From positions 6,964,001-7,028,000 of the forward strand of contig NC_090783.1 of the NCBI RefSeq assembly GCF_040054535.1: a stretch of 64,000 nucleotides of DNA, written 5' to 3'. Within the stretch, counting starts at the first letter, position 1. Every line of letters begins with the position of its first letter. A program made the translations under genes and the position numbers. This document shows positions 1 through 12,541 of this stretch, one piece after another. Below the pieces are notes generated by a model. That model was given only the letters and a program-made list of their open reading frames with translations. It did no database searches and was not told the DNA's origin. Source of the stretch: Antennarius striatus (lineage: Eukaryota > Chordata > Actinopteri > Lophiiformes > Antennariidae).

Positions 1-81
1 ACTAATTTATTTGAAATTTACCAATATGGATGACACGCAAGTTTGTGAAGCGTTCCACATTTGCGGGGGGTGGGGGTGGGG

Positions 82-345
82 GTGGCAGTGGCTCAGTGGT
101 AGAGCGGGTCGTCCAATGTTCTGAGATCAGCGGTTCGATTCCTGCTCCCTCCCAAAGAAAACCACCCGAAAGTGAGCTGACAGAGGGAGGTGCCAGCTAG
201 CATGTCTACAGGCCCCCCTGTGTGTGGTTGTGTGTATTGCAGGAGGCCTGTACACACTAATATGCATGTATGTGATTTACTAACAAAAAAACTAGAGTGT
301 GTGTTCTTAATTTCCCTTCGGGGATTATAACAGTGCATAAAAACT
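82..345 (+). repeat. tRNA-derived SINE with L2-like 3' tail
   Basis: The left end reads like a tRNA gene. A box A-like TGGCTCAGTGG lies at 89-99 and a box B GGTTCGATTCC at 132-142, the spacing expected for an internal RNA polymerase III promoter. No anticodon-stem structure of a working tRNA is apparent, and the element runs on for about 200 bp, so this is a SINE. The 3' end carries a CCTTCGGGGATTATAA stretch close to the tail of the L2-type LINE at about 34630-34655 (CCTCCGGGATTAATAAAG), which suggests mobilisation by that LINE clade. It lies upstream of the visible rnf24 exons, probably inside an rnf24 intron. Confidence 0.72.
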
Positions 346-1714
346 CTTTTTTTAAATGAAACTGTACATTCAATTTGACGGCTTACATGTTGGACATAGA
401 TGGCTGAGGATCGTCCACATCAACATCTGACTCTGGCTGTTGTTGTTGGATGTGCTCAAAAAAACTGATCAAGAGTTCCTTCACGTGTCTTTTTCTTCTT
501 CTGAAGGATTAAATTAGAAGAAGAAAAAACGCTTTAAATTTGAGTAAAATGACCCAAACTTGATTTTTATTTTTTCTGCATGATCAGAACGGCTTAACTC
601 GAAATGACGAAAGCTGAGGTATACTGATTTTAATGCTGCATGGTCTTGGAATTATTTCCAGCACAATGTGTTCTCTTCAATTTGTTCACAAGTTATAATT
701 CCAAGTCTTTGGTTCTTCAGTTACCTGGAGGTCCGAATTGTACTTTGCTAACCTTTAATTCATCAAGATTATCACCCGAAATATTGTGGTATTATTTTAA
801 GGCCATAATGTCAATGCACCTGTGACACTCTTATGTGAAAACTAACACCTAAAGGTCTAGTCGTGAGCATTTCCCTGGTGTTATGTAATGCTGTATCCCA
901 GCACTGCCAACTGTTGGTGTGTAAAGCACCATTCTTAGATGTTTGAAATGACCATTCACCTTCATTCGTGGTTTGACACGGAGCTAAACACAGATTTTCT
1001 TCAACGTTTCAATCCTCACTGTTCCATTGATTCGCAGTTGGGAATTGTCCCGCACTGTGACGGGACAGCCGAGCTGTATTTGCTTAACGACAATAATATG
1101 CAGTCACATGTTCACTGTCCTGGGTGGATGACCCAGTTTTAATGGCGCCCTTGGGGCTCTGGGCAAAACTGAGGATTCAAGTCAAGTTTGGGTTGCTTCA
1201 TGTGCATCATAACCGTTTTGTCCAATTCCCATTTAACTGCCCTATATAAACAGTGTATTTAACAGAACACCATAATATCAATAATTTGTATCATTTTTAT
1301 CATTACCTGCTTGTCTTTTTCTGTCTTGTTTATAATTAAGCACAATTATAAATAATTTAACAGTACAGTACACTCTAAAATCTAACCCCAAGCCAAATCA
1401 TGCTAAGTTAATCATGATCTCGAACGTGTCATCTACTTAAATGTTCCTGTTTGTACAAGATTAGAATTAGTTTAACTGAGGTCATAAACTAATTTCAATT
1501 CCGCTTCAGGGACTAGCATCCATAGTAGAGGGAGAATGAAGGGAAGTAGAGCTGCTCTGTAATGAAGCCATTGCATTTGAAAAGTAGCAACAGTCTAGAT
1601 ATTGAAGAATGTAATATATACAGTATTACATAACACTATACTATGGCATAAATGTAGGGCACCAAAGCGATGGTCTTCCTCACCACATATCTGAACTCCC
1701 TGCTTCCCTTTCAG
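346..1714. other. Non-coding stretch, probably rnf24 intron
   Basis: No exon, RNA gene or clear repeat was recognised here. The N-terminal membrane-anchor exons of rnf24 were looked for and not seen, so they should lie left of this window. Short open frames in this stretch have no splice context or family resemblance. Confidence 0.5.
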
Positions 1715-3055
1715 ATATGTGCGGTGTGCTTGGAGGAGTTCAAACAGAAAGACGAGCTGGGGATCTGTCCATGCAAGCATGCCTTTCATAGAAAGTGAGT
1801 ATAAGATTGAGTTTACATTCATGGACACACAAACAAAAACACACCAAACAGACAGTGATCAAGGATAAATGGATCTTTCCAGATTTTCTTCAAGCAAGAC
1901 TCATTCTCATGCATCTGTATTTTTTGGCCTTTAAGCCCTGGTCATCTGGGAAAAGCAATAAATTGAGTTATTGCACGGCTGAATTCAAAAAGGAATTTGT
2001 CCTTTTCAGTGAAACTCTCAATAAAGGTTGAGATTATTTTCTAAACTGTTTTGAAAGGGTAACACATCTCAAATATTAACAAAAAAATAGATACCCACAC
2101 GTCTCTTATTTATTTGGATAACATTAAGGAAGATTTAAGAGAGTCATTTGTGGCCTGACCAAAAAGTATAGCACATATTTAAATGATTCTATGTGTGGTT
2201 TACAATTTTCCAGCTCAACACTGAAGTCTTATGTGCATGAACTACTGCTGGATCCAACGTGATTCCACAGCTCCTCCCAGTCCCTGGTCATTTCAACCCA
2301 GTTGTTTATATCAGCAGGGCACCTCCTTTTGGCCTACATCCCTCTCACTTGCAGAAAAAGTGGTCACTGCATACTGCATCCATTGTATAAACATGTCTTT
2401 TGGAGTGTGTGTCTGTGTGTTTCTGTGTGTCTTCGTGAAGCCATGCTGTTTACGGTAAACAGACTTTCCAAGAAACCAGTTAACGTCAATTCTCAGTGTG
2501 AACAGAATGCTCTCCTTTCACATTGACTGAGTAAACGTTAAACTTTCAAGTCATTAATCTGCCAGAAATTAACCTCAAAAACTTGACGTTCATGCTTGAC
2601 ACACAGAACAGTTTTAAGTTTGATGCGCATGCTGCACACTTTTATCGAAACTCCTGGACAAATCCAAAATCAAAGAGTTGGTTGCATGGCCAGTATTTTC
2701 AGAATCAAACTATCATGGGACTATTACTGTTACTGTGATGACATCATGGGGAAACCATGTGGCTTTAAACTCACTTACAGTAGTTTTTTTTTTTTATAAA
2801 CTGTATTTCCACTAAATATGATGCTTTCATCTTACACTTCCAAACAAGCTTGCAAAGCAGACATTAGAGTATGTTATAATAGTGGCTGAATGATATCTTT
2901 TCCTCTCTTCCAGGTGCCTCATTAAGTGGCTGGAGGTGAGGAAAGTGTGTCCTCTGTGCAACATGCCTGTGTTACAACTTGCCCAGCAGGCCGGCAGCAC
3001 AGAACCACCCGAGCCGATACAGCAGCCGTTGCCCGGGATAGAAAACGTGGTGTAA
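1715..3055 (+). CDS. rnf24: RING finger protein 24, last two coding exons (partial)
   Basis: Two exons are visible: 1715-1794 (acceptor CTTTCAG, donor AAA|GTGAGT) and 2914-3055 (acceptor CTTCCAG, stop TAA at 3053). They join in phase to give the C-terminal 73 residues. The product has a RING-H2 domain: CAVC, then [11 protein letters not shown], then CPLC, supplying the Cys/His zinc ligands. The tail after the RING (LAQQ...PLPGIENVV) matches RNF24 rather than its paralogue RNF122. RNF24 is a small membrane-anchored E3 ubiquitin ligase of Golgi/endosomal membranes, reported to affect TRPC channel trafficking. The N-terminal membrane segment is not in this window. The first codon of the first visible exon is placed by frame with the next exon. 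Confidence 0.93.
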
Positions 3056-5510
3056 CGGACTCAAACCTTCTCTCACAGTGACCCCCAAAGTCAGACACCC
3101 CTCACCCATCCTCATCTGTACAGGTACACTTTGGCATGAGTCCGTGGACAAAATGGAGGAACTGACGTTGGGGGAAAGACGTGGACAGAAGCTGCGAATC
3201 TGCACCTCGGGTCCTTGCACCGGTTTACAAAAAGGGATTTCCTGACATCGGTTTTTGACCGATAACCAACTATTGTAACGTTTTTAGTTTCGTGAACAAT
3301 GAAGAAAAGTTGATGAAGTTTTCTTGGCCTAGAAGTGGTTGACAACGCTCTCATAACCAAAGCACTTTTTTTGGGGGGGGGAAACCAACTAAAAACACAA
3401 AAGCCAAGACCTACAATATACTAATATAACAATTAACAAGCACTTTATTAGGAATCAAAACTTATTTGCTTGTGAGCGAAGTAGCAAGGTCATATCGTTA
3501 TGTCTCTGAGGTGCGTAGGGTGACCCTTACCTGTCCGTCTGTCTGTACATATGGTAGTAGTCTAGCTATATCTCCTCAAAAACTGCTCGACAGAACTGAA
3601 ATGTCACACATGCTTCATAGAGGCTCTTAAGCTATGGTTTTATATTTTTAAGCATATTTATAGGTAGGCCATTTTCATGTCACCTTATTCATATTAACCT
3701 GTGACACGGGATTATGGTCTAACCACATTAGCACAAGTGTTTTGCCAGTAGCGGGGGCATCTGTGTCCTTCGACTAATTATCATTAACTACTCTTTCTCT
3801 TCATTGTACAAATTTTCATATTTATAAATTTCAAATTAGATTTTAAACAAACAAATAGTATTGTGTATCTCAAAGGGACAACAATGCCTGTCAGGAAATT
3901 TCAAAAATGCTTCATCAACCAAGCAGACGGAAAACACAAGACTTAATGTCTGATTTAATGTGAAACCTTTGAATGTGTTGAAACCAGAATTTTGTATATT
4001 AATTCCATAGATTCTGATCCCTCATCACCTGTGTGTCATTCATCACAAGTAACTGTTTTCCATGTTGTTGTTGTCAACAAAAGAAGGTCATACATTGAAC
4101 AAAATGATGCTTCCATTGAAGGATTTACAGTAACACGTTGTTTTATGTGGAGTCAAACATGCACAAACTATAAATATGCTGTTATCCCTGACATTACTGA
4201 GACTTTCAGAGAAACAGTTCAGATCCTCTCCAGCAGAAACACAAACACCGTTTTATCCAAAATCAGTATTAGTGTGAATTAACCGGGACTTAGGGCAAAT
4301 GTTAGTAAGGAAGCAATTTTAAACAACAGATCCATAAAGTGTAGCATGACCATTTTAGTTTTATATTACAATAATTATTACTTTGCTGTCAGGTTTGTTT
4401 GTGTTTTAAACAGAGCAGAAATTTCACTGTCAACAATGGCTTCCATCTCCAAACAAAGCTACTCATTTGGAGCACTCATATTGATGTTGCACTAGCATCA
4501 CATATCCCGTTGTAAAATAACTTCAAAGTTCAAATCAGGAAGAGATCTGGAAGAAGCAGGGTTTTGCCTTCTGTGCTCTTTAGCTCCACCTTTACATTTG
4601 CTGCACACACAGTTGCAGTTGTAGTGCTTCCATTCCTGTAGGGTAGTCGCATTTATATTTTTATTTATTATTCTCGGTACAGCTGCGTTGCCCGAAGAGG
4701 TTAGCAGACTGACGCCTGCATCACAATCACTGCCCTCAGCTGCATCCAGTGCTGTTAAAGATGCACACTACTTTGTAGAACTCTTGCGAACAGAGAGTGG
4801 GGTGGGGAGAGGTACATGCATACCCCCCCACACACCACCACCACTTGGGCTATTATATGGTCTGTGGTCAGCAGGTTGTAATGAAGCGGTTTTCTTTCAT
4901 AGACACAGTACCGACTGGGGAGCTCTACTGTTGTGCTGCAGTATTCTGGTCTGTTCACCTCTCCCTCGGTTTGTGTGGGACAGGGTGCCTTTTGTGTAAC
5001 ACACACAATATCAGCCCTGTTAGTATTTGTGGGGGGTTTTGTCTGTTATCTACATTTAGTGGATAAAATATAGGTACATATGATGATCTAAAATAGTGGC
5101 AAAAAAGCTGTGCCTCAAGAGTATCAGATGGATAAGCTGTAGTCTTTTACTTGTGATCTCTAATGTTATTCCACACCACCTTTTAAAGATCTGAAATTCA
5201 AATGTAAACAAATAAATAGTTATACTGTAAAAAAAAATAAGATGAGCCTAGCTGTCAGGACTCACACAATGGAGTTCATTAGAAAGCATTTAGTTAATTT
5301 TTTTCAATGAGGTCTAGTGCTACCTGTGATTCCTATTTAATATTTAAATGAGTAAACAAACTATTAAAGGCTTTAGGAATGCAACAAAAAAAAATCCATC
5401 CAAAATAAAATCTAACAGAAATAGTTTTTGCGATTATACTTGAAATTTAAACAAATCTCTATCCTGATTTGGGCATTTGTGAACACAGAATAACCAGGTA
5501 GATGTTATTC

Positions 5511-5565
5511 TCCAGGGTGGCACGGTGGTGCAGTTGGTAGCACTGTCGCCTCACAGAAGGACGGT
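5511..5565 (+). repeat. tRNA-like SINE-type fragment
   Basis: A short piece reading GGTGGCACGGTGGTGCAGTT, followed by GGTAGCACTGTCGCCTCACAG, matches a motif found widely across teleost genomes as the head of interspersed repeats. Only about 55 bp is recognisable. It lies inside the presumed rnf24 3' UTR. Confidence 0.5.
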
Positions 5566-8175
5566 GTCATAATACTATAACAACTTGATGTTACTCTGAT
5601 GTGTTGTCAATACGCTCAAGGGATTCTTTTCTGGAATGAAAGCTATGTTCTTTCAACAGGATGATATTGGAAATAATAATAAACAATCGGCACCACACAT
5701 GCATTATGCGTTACCCATATTATTAAACATTCACACAAGTCAGGAACATAATTCCCCAGTTTCCCCAGCAGTAGGGCAGTCCACAAAATTTTTTTCAACA
5801 GTCCACCCTAACACAGCAACCCTGCACGTAACAGTCTATAGTCCAGGTCGCGACTGAGAGGTCACTTCCTCGGGCTTGTTCCACCATTGTGAGAAAAATG
5901 ACAACGTGTAAGCCACAAAAAAACAAGGAAGAAAAACACACACCCGGCCGTGAACACAAAACAATCACCAAAATATACACCTTAGGGTGAATTGATCAGT
6001 TCCAAAATGTCCACATGTGTGAGTGTGTGCGTAAGTCGCTTGTCTTCCATGTGACTACACAATGCACTGGCGTCATGCTTGGAGTGTCCCCCAACGCTCA
6101 CCCGCGAGTCAGCTGTGTTAGGCTCCAGCAACCCCCACGACTCGCCATAAGCGGAACAAGTGGTAAAAAAATGATTGTTATTCTCTAACACAGGAAGCCA
6201 AAACATGTGTACAATAGTTTTAAAAGTTGATGTTGTGCTTCTCCAGAGGTTTCATACGGTCATCAAACTGCCCCCGCTCCTCACTGACGTGTCAAAACCT
6301 CCAGGGGGCTCAGTGGTGACATCTGGCATCCCAGATAAACCCACCTTCTGCTTTTGGCCCTGGTGTCCCCTGGTTGTCCCTGAATTTTTTTAAAAATTTT
6401 TATTTTTTTTACTTTTTCCACAGGAGGTTGGTCACTTAATTAGATTTCTCTCCTGATTGTAGTCTGGGTTGAAGGTTAGGCTAGGCTTGTGGAGCGCTGC
6501 TTTTCCTGCCTCTTCTTCATCTGGGACAGGGGGGCTGATTATTTGCAGACTTTCCAGCTTGCTGCTGAACTTTGACCAAATTAATGGTTGATGGAAGTTC
6601 CCTGCCCCCTGCCCCTTGCCCCTTGCCCTGATGGCCTGCGGAGCATGCCCCACTGATTCAGCCTTAAATTGAACTCTTGGACTTGATTCCTGGCTCCAGT
6701 GTTGTCCTCTGATAATCCTGCACATTGTTGATTACTGCTGTTCTTGCTGCCTCTGGGGGGTATTGCAGTCATCTTCTTAAAAAAAACTTTCTGTGCATTA
6801 ATATATTTATTTATTTTTTCTTTTATTTTCTTTTAAGTTTTTTTTTTCCACAGGTCATTAGTGACGACGTTTTGGATTTCTTCTATGTAAATTAACAACA
6901 TAAGGGCCTTCTTAATAATGTTGTGTCAGCGTTTTGTTCCTTTTTGGTCTTCCTCATCTTTGGCTGTTTCAATGAACCATTTGTCCCCTCAGAGGATTTC
7001 TGCAGCTGTCACCAGAAGATGACATATTTTATAGCTTGGTGCTATTAGCGCAAGTCTTAAAGCTTTGTTTCTGTGAACAGTCACAGAATCTTAGGGTCAA
7101 GAGACGAGACAAAGCGTAGTTCATGTGAAAGAAAGTTTTTTTGGGTAGCGAAGTTGCCACTGATATCATTTAATCTAGGTGGATATTTGTTGCGCTGTAC
7201 ATAAGGTACACAAAATTATCTTTAACTAAATGGCAGAGTAACACTTTCTGCTATTTAGCCATGTTTAAAATCTTGCTTTCACACACAAACTCCGTGTGCC
7301 ATCTAAACCCCACTGAAATCAGTGCCAATTAAAATGTATTGTTTTCACCAAAGTCCCAGCCAACAACAACAGAACAGAAACACTGGTTTTCAAAAAACAA
7401 CAGAGATGGCAGTCTCTGACTAATTTATGGCCAAAATACAATGAAGTCAGTTGTGAATGTATTGATAAATATCTTCCAGAAGTGAAGTTATTGTTGATAT
7501 CAGCGCTGCTTCCGAGTTAACTCTCCACATATAAACTAGAACAGACACGATCAGGTGGAATGTTCAGGAGCACTGCATCACATTAAAAATTTAAAGTAGA
7601 AAGCTTCTGAATGATGGCGTCAGAAAGCTGTTCGTAGTTCTCCCCTCAGGGCTCGATGTTTGATGATGATATTCACACAGAATATAAAAGTCTTATTTAA
7701 CAAACAATAAAAATAATGAGGGATTTCATTATATTTCCCAGGTTGGTTTTAGTGACCAGGATTTTCAGCCTCTATCACTGCCTCCCTGAAGTGAAGTGTC
7801 TTGTTTGTTTGGTGTTATTTATTCCTCTGTAGCTCTTGTAGTCGTGCCCTCCCCAACTCCACGGTAACCTCCCTGCCCCCGATTCTTCGTCCACACAAAC
7901 CCTCCCGGCGTACCTGAACACCTTCTCCCCGACCCTCACACATCTTCTTGTTAAATGATGATTATGTTTGTGGACTCTCACAGACATTGTTTGTAAAACT
8001 AAGAATTCTGCAGCAGAATATTTTTGGAGTCAATTGCTGTACAGTATTTGTAAGCTCTATTTTTGTATATTGCTATTTTGAAGAAAACAATATGCATTTT
8101 GTTTCTTTTTCTCGTTTTTTGCTAATTTCATGTTTATTAATTTTAAGAAAATGTTGCATGTTGACTTGAACTGTA

Positions 8176-8181
8176 AATAAA
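8176..8181 (+). terminator. Candidate poly(A) signal of rnf24
   Basis: AATAAA on the plus strand, followed 20-40 bp later by GTGTGTTGGTTATTTT-type GU/U-rich sequence. It is the best cleavage signal at the end of the long gene-free stretch after the rnf24 stop codon. Confidence 0.45.
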
Positions 8182-9207
8182 ATATCCAAATTTTGGAAAG
8201 ATGTGTGTTGGTTATTTTATTTCTTTTGCAATTAATGTCAGAATAAATGAAAGTTAACACATATATACAATATTTAAGGCAAAATATTTCTATTTATGCA
8301 TGCCATAAAATATTTTTGTTCAAAACCGAGTTCAGAAGTTTCCTGACATTTATCTATATATAACATGGGGCATATCAAACTGACCATAGACATCTATATT
8401 GACTGAATTGCCCCATCTTGTGGTCAAAAATCTTACTTGTGTGCTTTGCAGCCATCTGATGACTGGGTTGTCATTTCCTCTCTGGTCTCACAAAGTGATG
8501 GGATGTATCATGACTGATCCTCAGTAAAATATTAGTTGGTATCACGGTCCTTCAAAAGGCTGCAACTTGAGAGTTAACCTGCAATAAGAATCATGTCATG
8601 TCTGGAGATTATATATAGATTGATAAAACAGAACAAGAAGCATCTATTATTATTCAGTGCATCATCCTGCTTTAAGTGATGGTGTATTTGGGTGAACTAG
8701 ACTTCAGAATGACACCTCAGCTCTACAGCAGGAATATTCTGGATTTACAAAGGGTGAGGCGTGTGCAACAAATGTTCATTCATTCCCCATTGTGAGCTAA
8801 CATTCCTTCTGTTTGTCATTTGTTCTGTGTCACAAGAGGGTCACTGACACTACTACCCCCCCCCCACACACACACGCATGCTGTGACTTTCCAGGTACTT
8901 TCACAGCCATTAAGATCCTAATTCTCATGACTGGTGAGTTCTTGACTGATTTATGTAGTCTGACCTGAAGTTGTGTAATAGGGTATACAGCAATTTTTGT
9001 GCAGGGATGAAATAGCAGTATTTTATAACATTTTTTACACAGATAAATAAAATATGTCTGTAAAACAGAGTTTGCTGTTAGGACGTATTTTATATTCGAA
9101 AGTAGAAAATGAGGCTTTTTTTCAAGAGTTGGCTTCAACTTTATTTCCTTTTTGTCTTTCATTCTTCAGCATTTCAGGGTTTTGAGATTTCTATGTCATT
9201 TGAGATA

Positions 9208-9273
<66 letters not shown>
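9208..9273. repeat. (GT)n(TA)n microsatellite
   Basis: About nine GT units run directly into about 23 TA units. This is a simple compound dinucleotide array between rnf24 and the CD24-like gene. Confidence 0.97.
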
Positions 9274-9279
<6 letters not shown>

Positions 9280-9386
9280 ACAGGATTAAAATGGATGTTA
9301 GAATAGTTTCCCTATATTATTTCCCTTGGTACACTGGTGCATGAGGGGGGACATGGGATGTGTAGCACCATTAATTTATTCTATTG

Positions 9387-9436
9387 TAAGATAAGATAAT
9401 CCTTTATTGTCCCACAGTGGGGAAATTTGTGTTTTA
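9387..9436 (-). repeat. 3' tail fragment of an L2-like LINE or SINE
   Basis: Read on the minus strand this is AATTTCCCCACTGTGGGACA, then ATAAAGGATTATCTTATCTTA. This is the short stem-loop plus (TTATC)-type tail common to fish L2-clade retroelements and their SINEs. Only the tail remains; no body was recognised next to it. Confidence 0.55.
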
Positions 9437-10149
9437 GGAGGAAATGATTTTGACCTGAATGTGAGAAACGATTACAAAAACTTTTGTGCACAGCAAACAC
9501 AGAGGGTCATGTTTGTCTGTGTCCTCATTCTATTTCAATGTATTTTATAACCTTAAGCAAAGGCACATCTAGTCTAAATCCATAATAAGTCAATAGATAC
9601 AAAATAATTATGATTTACAAAGTTTATTTGTTATATACCAGTTTAAACATATACAAATCAAGCACAATCATAGCATGAAAGGAAACAAGCAGAGGCAGGA
9701 TAGGCTGAAGCCTTGAGGAGATAAATGAAAGTTTCTCTAATCACAGTGGAATTAATATCCATCCAAAAACAAGTAATTACAAGGCATTGGGAAGCGCTCT
9801 TACTCACATTGATGAAAGTGACAAATATTTCCCAAGTCTGCACATTGATCTGGTTTGCCTCAAAATCAAATCAAGAGCCACGTCGCCAAAAGACTTCACT
9901 GATGTCTCTTTATGACCTTTTTGACGCATCATGCTATCAGACATAATGATGGACACAAAGCTGTGGGTTCCACCAACTGTTTGTAGCATTTTAACACACT
10001 GGATCATGTAGGTTTGCAAAACCCATCAACACAGGTGCTGCACGACATGATTATTCAGTAAATTTATATTGGAAGTGGCAAAACTGTGTTCAGTGAAAAT
10101 AAGATGGAACAAACAACCGTGTTCTACATAGACAGACAGAAGAAACAAG

Positions 10150-10469
10150 TTACACTCTAAACAGTATCTTGTAGAGGATGATGCTGAAGTAACACAACGC
10201 CAGGCTGCTCATGTACATGTTTCCTCCAAGTGTTACAGCAGCAGCAGAGCTGGTGGCGTTTGCTACGGTTGTTCCAGCAGCAACGGTCGTTGCGTCTGTG
10301 GAGTTTGTGTTTGTAGAATTTCTGTCCTGACCATTTGATGATGCTATTAATAAACAAATGAAACACAAACATCAGGCAGAGTTGGATTTTTTTTTTTTTT
10401 TTAATGGCAGGAAATCCCTAAGAAAAACTCACCGATGATCAGGAGTAGTACCAGAATTCTCAGAAGCAT
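10150..10469 (-). CDS. Small secreted/GPI-type mucin-like protein, CD24-like
   Basis: Two coding exons: 10433-10469 (ATG at 10467-10469) and 10150-10343, joined at a clean GT/AG intron (donor ATCG|GTGAGT). They encode 76 aa. Residues 1-17 are a hydrophobic signal peptide (MLLRILVLLLIIASSNGQ). A short Ser/Thr/Asn/Ala-rich ectodomain follows with several N-glycosylation sequons (NST, NST, NAT). The C-terminal hydrophobic segment (about residues 56-73) fits a GPI-attachment signal or a single membrane span. The size, composition and layout match CD24/CD52-type sialoglycoproteins, but such sequences align poorly, so no symbol is given. A non-coding 5' exon is likely: an acceptor (ACATTTAG) lies just before the ATG and a donor (CTGTAAGTAC read on the minus strand) at about 10701. 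A poly(A) signal lies at 9623-9628 on the minus strand. Confidence 0.72.
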
Positions 10470-10822
10470 GTTGAAGGTCTGTTGTGTCTAAATGTACAAA
10501 AAAAGAGGCTTAGTTAAATTTCTGTTTTATCAAAAAGATAAAAATTGAAATGTTTTCAACAAAACCAGTTCATTTCTTTTAATGTCTAGTAAAAAGGTCT
10601 TTAAAAATGAATTAATAAAAAATCATGAAAACTAAAAAAATGAATCCAAATATCTTAATAACAGTTTCATTCATATCAAAGGAAATAAAGATCGTACTTA
10701 CAGATTGTGAATGTAGAGACTTATTGTGGGTTTAAGATTCTGAAAATGTGATTTTTCTTTCTCTCTCCGTCTCTCTCTCTCTCTTGTTGAACTTTTTCAT
10801 TAGTTCACCTTCAGATCCCTGC

Positions 10823-10829
10823 TTTTATA
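10823..10829 (-). promoter_or_regulatory. TATA box of the CD24-like gene
   Basis: The minus strand reads CGTATAAAAGC. Transcription starting about 30 bp downstream (about 10795) would give a 5' UTR exon of roughly 95 nt ending at the donor near 10701. That exon joins the acceptor just before the start codon. The spacing supports this small gene being real and tightly regulated. Confidence 0.55.
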
Positions 10830-10839
10830 CGTGGAAGGA

Positions 10840-12520
10840 CAGAAATGAAAAACGATGTGAAGGAACCCCAGCCATAAATATACATGAAGGATGTTCATTC
10901 CTTCCACATCGGTCACCTCACCATAACAAGTTGCTTTGTTTATAGCAGGATTTTTTTCATTCTACTGCACCTCTATAGACTTACAAAGCAAATAGTTTGT
11001 GACAAACTCAAATAGAAGTTTTGCTGGATGACACAAAGAAAGCAGTGTGTACGAGACAAGTGTCAATTATTTCAGTGTAAGCTGCTTTCAAATAAATGGC
11101 CTTCAAAGTGTGTGGCATGAGGATGAAGGTGAGGTGTCTTTGTCTGCACCAGGCTCTCCAAATATACTTAATGTCCCGTGATGCTTTCATTTGAGCTGCA
11201 TTACAAGGTTGTGTGTCACCACACCTCAATGCTGTTGGAGGCTGGAATAAAAGTGTACCACTGTTGAATAATAACATTACATTAGAAGTCATTCAGTTTC
11301 ATCATGTGACAGTCTTTGAGCACCTCTGCACTCCAACATGACGGCAAATGATAGAGACTCTAATTAAAAACCTCTTTTTCTCAGGAGACAATGACGTCAC
11401 TGTAGTTGAATCCGCCTCATGCTAAATTAATTCAGATCAACTAATTTCTTGGCCCCGGAAACCTGGTGCAAGAATTTGGAGTCTTGTGTTATCAACAAAA
11501 ATAGGCTTGTTCGTAATTATTGACCCAAATCTACTTATCCTTCACAGATGTGAATGAGCTCAGCTACATGTCAGTAGTAGTGTGGTTATGTGTTATTATG
11601 CCATGATGTTTGAGAAAAGAGTCCATTAGTCCTCTTCCTTTCATAGATATGCAGTCAAGTGTTCTTTGGCTCAAGACAAGTTTTCATGAAACTGTTCACA
11701 ACTTCTGGACAGCTGAGGCAACACACGCTTCAAACAAGCATTAACAAAAAACTGTCTTAAAATTGTTCTAAAAATATTTTGGATGATATTAACTTTTACC
11801 TGCAATGCCTGTTAATTATTTATTTTTATTATTATTGGAATATTTATTCTCAACGAGAAAACAAATATCCAAACAAATAAGGAACTGACTCATGTTACAT
11901 GGTAGTATACATACACAGGGTGACTCAGGTTAAACTATGAATTATGAATGATGCTGTGGCTTCATGAAATACGACAACGGGCCCTGATTTGCCAGGACTT
12001 TGCTATTAGATGCTTTGGTACAAAAATTATATAATAAAGACCCTTGACTAAAACTTTCATATCAATGAAATGTTCAACCTGAGGATGGTGGGAAACCCCA
12101 GCGTCCTCTGATCCTACTATGACAACCACTGGCCTCAATGTGTCACTGCACGTATTATGATCTGGTACATATAGCTGACTGATTACATCTCTATATATGT
12201 GGGGCAAAACTATAAGGAAATGAAACTCATCACCAAGTATAGTATGAAACTTCTGAAAAAGGACATGTAAAACTTAGACGTGGTTTGAAAGTCAAACTGG
12301 GTCTTTAGAACACACAGTAACAAATACACGGGACCCTCTTTTGATACAACTCTAGTGCGGAGACTTGCAGCAAACACACTAATCATGCTTTATGCTATCT
12401 TTACTGGTTTAAAATTAATACTTCTGTTTAAAAGGCCTTTATTGGGTTCAAGTGTAAATCAATCATTTCACAGAAATGTCTTTTTTGTCGTCAAAACATA
12501 ACACACGTACTGAGTAAATA
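10840..12520. other. Intergenic stretch, nothing recognised
   Basis: AT-rich sequence between the CD24-like promoter and the 3' end of ccdc86. No exons, RNA genes or classified repeats were found. The open frames here (for example 11008-11292 and 11962-12207, both -) have no splice context or family resemblance. Confidence 0.5.
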
Positions 12521-12541
12521 CTTTTTATTATCCGACAGTAT

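Larger units (their letters stand above)
3056..8200 (+). other. rnf24 3' UTR (inferred, about 5 kb)
   Basis: After the rnf24 stop there is about 5 kb of AT-rich DNA without recognisable exons. A canonical AATAAA at 8176-8181, followed by a GT/T-rich stretch, is a good candidate cleavage signal. RNF24 mRNAs have long 3' UTRs in mammals, so it is reasonable to read this whole stretch as 3' UTR, but earlier poly(A) sites cannot be excluded. Around 3470-3620 lies a patch (GAGCGAAGTAGCAAGGTC, then runs of CTGTCCGTCTGTCTG) that resembles dispersed fish repeat sequence but was not classified. Open frames such as 3992-4282 and 6432-6772 (-) have no family resemblance. Confidence 0.45.

Noticed and set aside
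89-152. Possible functional tRNA gene
   Set aside because: Box A and B are present, but the sequence does not close into an acceptor stem and continues into a SINE body and tail.
6432-6772. Overlapping minus-strand frames of about 97 and 63 codons
   Set aside because: Low-complexity, no family resemblance, and within the presumed rnf24 3' UTR on the other strand.
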